From Adiantum capillus-veneris (lineage: Eukaryota > Streptophyta > Polypodiopsida > Polypodiales > Pteridaceae), in contig CM043945.1 in the NCBI GenBank assembly GCA_014529385.2, positions 97,814,612 to 97,878,611 of the forward strand: 64,000 bases of DNA. Reading direction: 5' to 3'. Below the pieces are notes generated by a model that ran no database searches, had not been told where the DNA came from, and was given only the letters and a program-made list of their open reading frames with translations. Positions 60,456 through 64,000 of the stretch are shown here, in pieces; the first letter of the stretch is position 1; every line of letters begins with the position of its first letter. A program made the translations under genes and the position numbers.

Positions 60456-61105
60456 TGTAGACGCATATGGAACTTATCCATTTCAGCCTGTTCTTCCTCA
60501 GACACAGGACAATCTTGTTTGCTAAGTTTCACATATGGTGGCAATGGAACACTCAATGCCTTTCCCTTCTCCATATTGAAATGTTGCAAAACCTTGTCAA
60601 TATACTCTGTTTGAGATAACCAAATCAACTTCTTCGATCTGTCTCTCTCAATGCACATACCAAGTATATGACTTGCCTAACCCATGTCTTTCATGTCAAA
60701 CGATTTTGCCATCTTTGACTTCAAAGCTGAAATTTCTTCCAAGTGCTTGCCAGCAATCAACATGTCATCCACATACAAAATAAGGATCAGCCAACTGCCA
60801 TCCTTAGCCTTCTTTGTATATAGACAGTGATCGAACTCACCACGTTTGTAGCCTTGAGAAAGCATAAACTTGTGGAACTTATGGTACCATGCCCTCGGTG
60901 ATTGTTTTAAGCCATAAAGACTCTTTAACAACTGGCATACCAAATCTTCCTTGCCTTTCTCAACAAACCCTTCTGGCTGCTGCATGTAAATTTCCACATC
61001 TAAATCACCATGCAAGAACGCTGTCTTGACATCCATTTGGTGCAACACCAAATCTAATATGGCAACCAATGCAAGAAAGCATCTCAATGTAGTCATCTTG
61101 ACCAT
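60443..61105 (-). pseudogene. Copia reverse transcriptase remnant
   Basis: Two blocks in one frame, 61105-60677 and 60658-60443. Present are HQMDVKTAFLHGDL, QQPEGFVEKGKEDLVCQL, SLYGLKQSPRAWYHKF and the catalytic LILYVDDMLIAGKHL. A stop after KSFDMKDMG interrupts it. The N-terminal part (KWVYMYK, KARLVAKGFKQ, upstream near 61245-61110) is out of frame. Non-functional. Confidence 0.85.
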
Positions 61106-61245
61106 CGGAGAGAAGACTTCATCAAAGTCAATGCCTTGTTCTTGCTTAAAGCCCTTGGCAACAAGCCTTGCTTTGTACTTTGGCTGACTATCATAGTGGT
61201 GATCTTATACATGTAAACCCATTTACAAGGTAGAGCCTTTTTGCC

Positions 61246-61773
61246 CTATGGTTCCACTCTATCTTGTCCTTGCTCCTCTTGAGCCCTGACATTTTGTCTT
61301 GCACATGCAGGTCCATCTTCTTGGAAGACAACTCTTCTAATCTCCTCAACCCTCTCTGGTTTAGAATGATATTTGGCTTCATTAAAGTAAACATCATTGC
61401 TGCGGATAACCTTTCTGGATTCGGGATCCCAAAGTCTGTACCCCATCTCACCAGAATTACCATAGCCTAGAAAGATGCACTTTCTACTCTTTGGCTCAAG
61501 TTTGTTCCTAAATTCGTTTGGAACATGAGTGTATGCCTCACAGCCAAAGACTCTGAGATGCTTGTATGAGGGCATTTTGCCTGACCATACCATCTCTGCC
61601 ACCACTGAATCCTTCTGCGAAACCTTTCTAGGAGATCTATTTATAAGATGAATAGCTGTTCATACAGCTTCAGCCCAAAACCCATTTGGCAGTTGTGCAT
61701 TAGACAACATACTTCTGACCTTCTCTTGTATGGTCCTATTCATCCTCTCAGCAACACCATTTTGAGGAGGATT
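61246..61773 (-). pseudogene. Copia integrase C-terminal part
   Basis: Continues the frame of the upstream block after a stop at 61774-61776. Reads NGVAERMNRTIQEKVRSML with the third catalytic Glu, a further stop after FWAEAV, and then the integrase C-terminal region HLRVFGCEAYTHVP, KSRKCIFLGYG and GYRLWDPESRKV, typical of copia elements. Confidence 0.85.
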
Positions 61774-63567
61774 TTAAGGAGCAGTAAGTTCACGTTTTAT
61801 ACCTTTTGACTCACAAAAGTCCTGAAAGGCCTTTGAAACATACTCTCCACCATTGTCAGTGCATAAGCATTTAAGCTTCTTGCAACTCTGATTCTCCACA
61901 AGTGTCACAAACGTTTTGAAAACACTAAACGCTTCATCCTTGTGCTTGAGAAAGTAAACCCATACATTCCTCGAGTAATCATCTATAAATGTCATAAAGT
62001 AAGAAGCTCCCCCTAGAGATAGGTTAGGCATAGGTCCACACAAATCACTATGAACAAGTGCCAACTGTGTATCTCTTCTACTGCTTCTATGCTTATGTGG
62101 CTGCTGTGTTTCCTTACCATACTGACAATGTTCACAGAATTCAAAATCATTAAATGACAAGCCAGGAAAATAACCAGAACGAGACAAGATTTCCATTCCC
62201 TTCTTGGACATATGTCCTAACCGGCTATGCCACAAAGAAACGTTCGGTTGCTCGGTTACATTGATTACATTTTTAGAGACATTTGATGCATAAATCATGT
62301 GAAGTCCTCCAGACTTTACTCCATCTGCTATTGTCATAGAACCCTTGGATATCTTCCATATGTTTTGTTCAAAGGTGGTGACGTAGCCACCATCATCAAG
62401 TAAACCTGTGCTGATCAAGCTCTTTGTAATTGCAGGAACATGTCTCACATTCTTCAGCGTGAAAGAAGAGCCATTCTGAAACTTCAATTGAACATCTCCA
62501 ACACCTAAGATCTCATATGTCTGCCCATTGCCTAGCCGAACATGATCTTTAGTGGTCACATAAGAGGTAAACCACTTCTTGTTTGGAGACACATGAAGTG
62601 ATGCCCCTGAGTCTATAATCCAGTCACTCAGTGCATTTCCATCAGATGTTGTTAGAAGAGCTGACTCCATTGTATTCTTCAAGAAGTAGATGTCTCCTGA
62701 CACTAGACTGTCATCCTCTGCAACAGTGTTTGTCACATTTATTTCTTGAATCTTCACTGAGGACTTGTTCTTCTCACCATGGTCTTCATCTTTCTCTTTG
62801 CCTTTTTCTGCTTTCCATTCTCTGCAATCTCTTTTCATGTGACCCTTCTTGCCACAATGGTAGCATTCTAAGTCACTCTTGCCTTTAGCACTGCGGGACT
62901 TGCTACGAGACTGATTCCTCTTTCCACCTTTGTCCTTTTCTTTGGTCCTTCCTCTGACAACTAAGGCTGTTCCTTTGCTTTTGTCCATTGTCTTTCTGTT
63001 GGTTTCTTCAGTAAGCAGACCTCCTTCTACACCTGCTATGGTCAAACCATCTGGAGGAGCAAAATTACTCAAAGTTGTGCGAAAAGTGTCCCAAATTTCC
63101 GGTAATGTGATCAACAGGAACATAGCTCTAACAGGTTCATCAAACTTGACACCTTGAGCTGACAACTGACTGTAGATGGTGTTGAATTCATTCAGATGAT
63201 TGGACATAGGTTTCCCTTCTTTCATCTTCAAGTCAACAAGCTTCTTAAGCCAGTATACCTGTGAAGCTGCACTCTGCTTCTCATAAAGATCACTCAGCTT
63301 TGTCCATGCTTCATAAGCCGACATCTCGTCTGTTACATTGAAGTAAACGCTTTCTGCCAAAGTCAACATAATGGTAGAAAGTGCCAATTCATCTATTTCT
63401 CTCCATTCATCTTTGTCCATATCTTCTGGTTTTATCCCCTTGAGCTTTATAGGTTTTATCTGCTTCTTTTGTACCAACACGTGTCAAATCTGCTTCTTCC
63501 ACAATGGGAAATTGGTTCCATCCAGCTTCTTGATATTGTAAAGAGCAGTGTCCTGTGATCCAGCCAT
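61774..63567 (-). pseudogene. Copia gag, protease and integrase core
   Basis: Starts at ATG 63567 (MAGSQDTALYNIKKLDGTNF), broken by a TGA near 63484; the long frame from 63480 begins with GTG and is the continuation. Gag helices follow (VYWLKKLVDLKMKEGKPMSN), then the zinc knuckle CYHCGKKGHMKRDC, protease DWIIDSGASLHV, the HHCC region (LWHSRLGHMSKKG, CEHCQYGKE), and integrase acids in LVHSDLCGPM and CTDNGGEYV. It stops at 61774 just before the third acid. Inactive because of the stops. Confidence 0.9.
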
Positions 63568-64000
63568 AGCTACGCTTCACAGTAGTTTACTTTCCTGGGA
63601 CAAAATTCGGCAGAGTTTCCCCTGTAAACTGACCTCTGAACCAATATCAACCTGTCAAATAAACCAACAAAGCTTCAGATTCTGCAGAAATTTCGGCAGA
63701 GTCTCCTTTGTAAAATGGCTCTGGTGTACTCAAAAAATAGACCAAAAACAGCTCAAAAAAACCACTGTCTCTCTAACACTATAAGTTGTGGGTAAACATG
63801 TCTTGCACGTGTACTGTCTCTCTAACACTATAAGCTGTGGGTAAACCTGTCTTGCACCTGTACTATCTCTCACTGTCCTGTCACTGTCCTGTAAGCATAG
63901 ACTGCGACAATGCCTCAACAGCAGTAAAGCAAAGATGCAATCCCAACTGTCTAATTCACAGTCAATACATCCTAGCTGCCTATCTAAGGGTGCTCGAGGG
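63568..64000 (-). other. Leader of the decayed copia element
   Basis: Upstream of gag on the minus strand. No gene. The primer site was not seen before the window ends. Contains a tandem repeat. Confidence 0.5.
63764..63875 (+). repeat. 49-base tandem repeat in the copia leader
   Basis: Two near-identical units start at 63764 and 63813 with ACTGTCTCTCTAACACTATA and a third partial unit begins at 63862. Within the first two copies only a few bases differ. Confidence 0.85.

Larger units (their letters stand above)
59720..64000 (-). mobile_element. Decayed Ty1/copia element, runs off the window
   Basis: Minus-strand order gag (63567), protease, integrase, reverse transcriptase, RNase H (ends 59880), then a polypurine tract AAGTGGGAGGT (59729-59739) and the LTR start at 59728. 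The rest of this LTR is at 54324-54533. Multiple stops and frame changes make it inactive. It differs from the young copia in sequence, so it belongs to another family. Its 5' LTR lies beyond the window. Confidence 0.9.

Overview
The window looks like a repeat-rich intergenic stretch of a land-plant nuclear genome. It holds Ty1/copia elements, one with a primer-binding site complementary to initiator tRNA-Met, and Ty3/gypsy-type elements with tRNA-Asp-type primer sites and polypurine tracts. It also has long (CT)n and (GT)n tracts, intron-bearing transposase-like genes, and a fragment of a plant-type DEAD-box helicase. I cannot fix the lineage from sequence alone; a fern, bryophyte, lycophyte or gymnosperm is possible. 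No intact ordinary host gene was found. The only intact long reading frame is the polyprotein of a young copia element at 55212-59393.

Layout, left to right. 1-3300: no gene, only a degenerate minisatellite and a poly-C tract. 3463-5003: decayed coding remnant, then a polypurine tract and a candidate LTR. 5047-11924: decayed minus-strand Ty3/gypsy element (gag, protease, reverse transcriptase, RNase H, integrase) between diverged LTRs. 12940-13539: copia reverse-transcriptase remnant. 14116-14955: three (CT)n tracts. 15309-23905: two convergent, intron-bearing, decayed genes, the left one with transposase-like motifs, and three dense arrays of AACCACTT / AAGTGGTT motifs; two arrays lie inside predicted introns and one lies between the genes.

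25028-51100 is one old plus-strand gypsy-like gag gene cut apart by nested insertions. A non-autonomous LTR element (about 26771-30175) sits in its middle. A second element (30765-50374, duplication TGTTT) sits further down and has no recognisable coding content. Inside that is a third element (32840-44180, duplication AAGAA), of the same broad family as the oldest host gag. This third element keeps gag and protease but has no visible reverse transcriptase, RNase H or integrase. In their place it has a frame rich in W-[IV]-P-K repeats and an intron-free, broken fragment of a DEAD-box RNA helicase. Its leader holds seven copies of a 22-bp palindrome.

51147-54083 holds decayed minus-strand genes with a RING-like finger and a protein-kinase-like domain lacking the catalytic HRD aspartate. 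54324-64000 is a decayed minus-strand copia element whose 3' LTR was hit, nine bases from its edge, by a near-pristine plus-strand copia element (54534-59719: LTRs of 279 bp differing at one position, duplication ACCCC, intact 1393-residue polyprotein).

Most of what is seen is therefore layered transposon history. The likely active player is the young copia element. The most unusual objects are the helicase-carrying non-autonomous gypsy element with its palindromic leader and the convergent gene pair with motif arrays in its introns.
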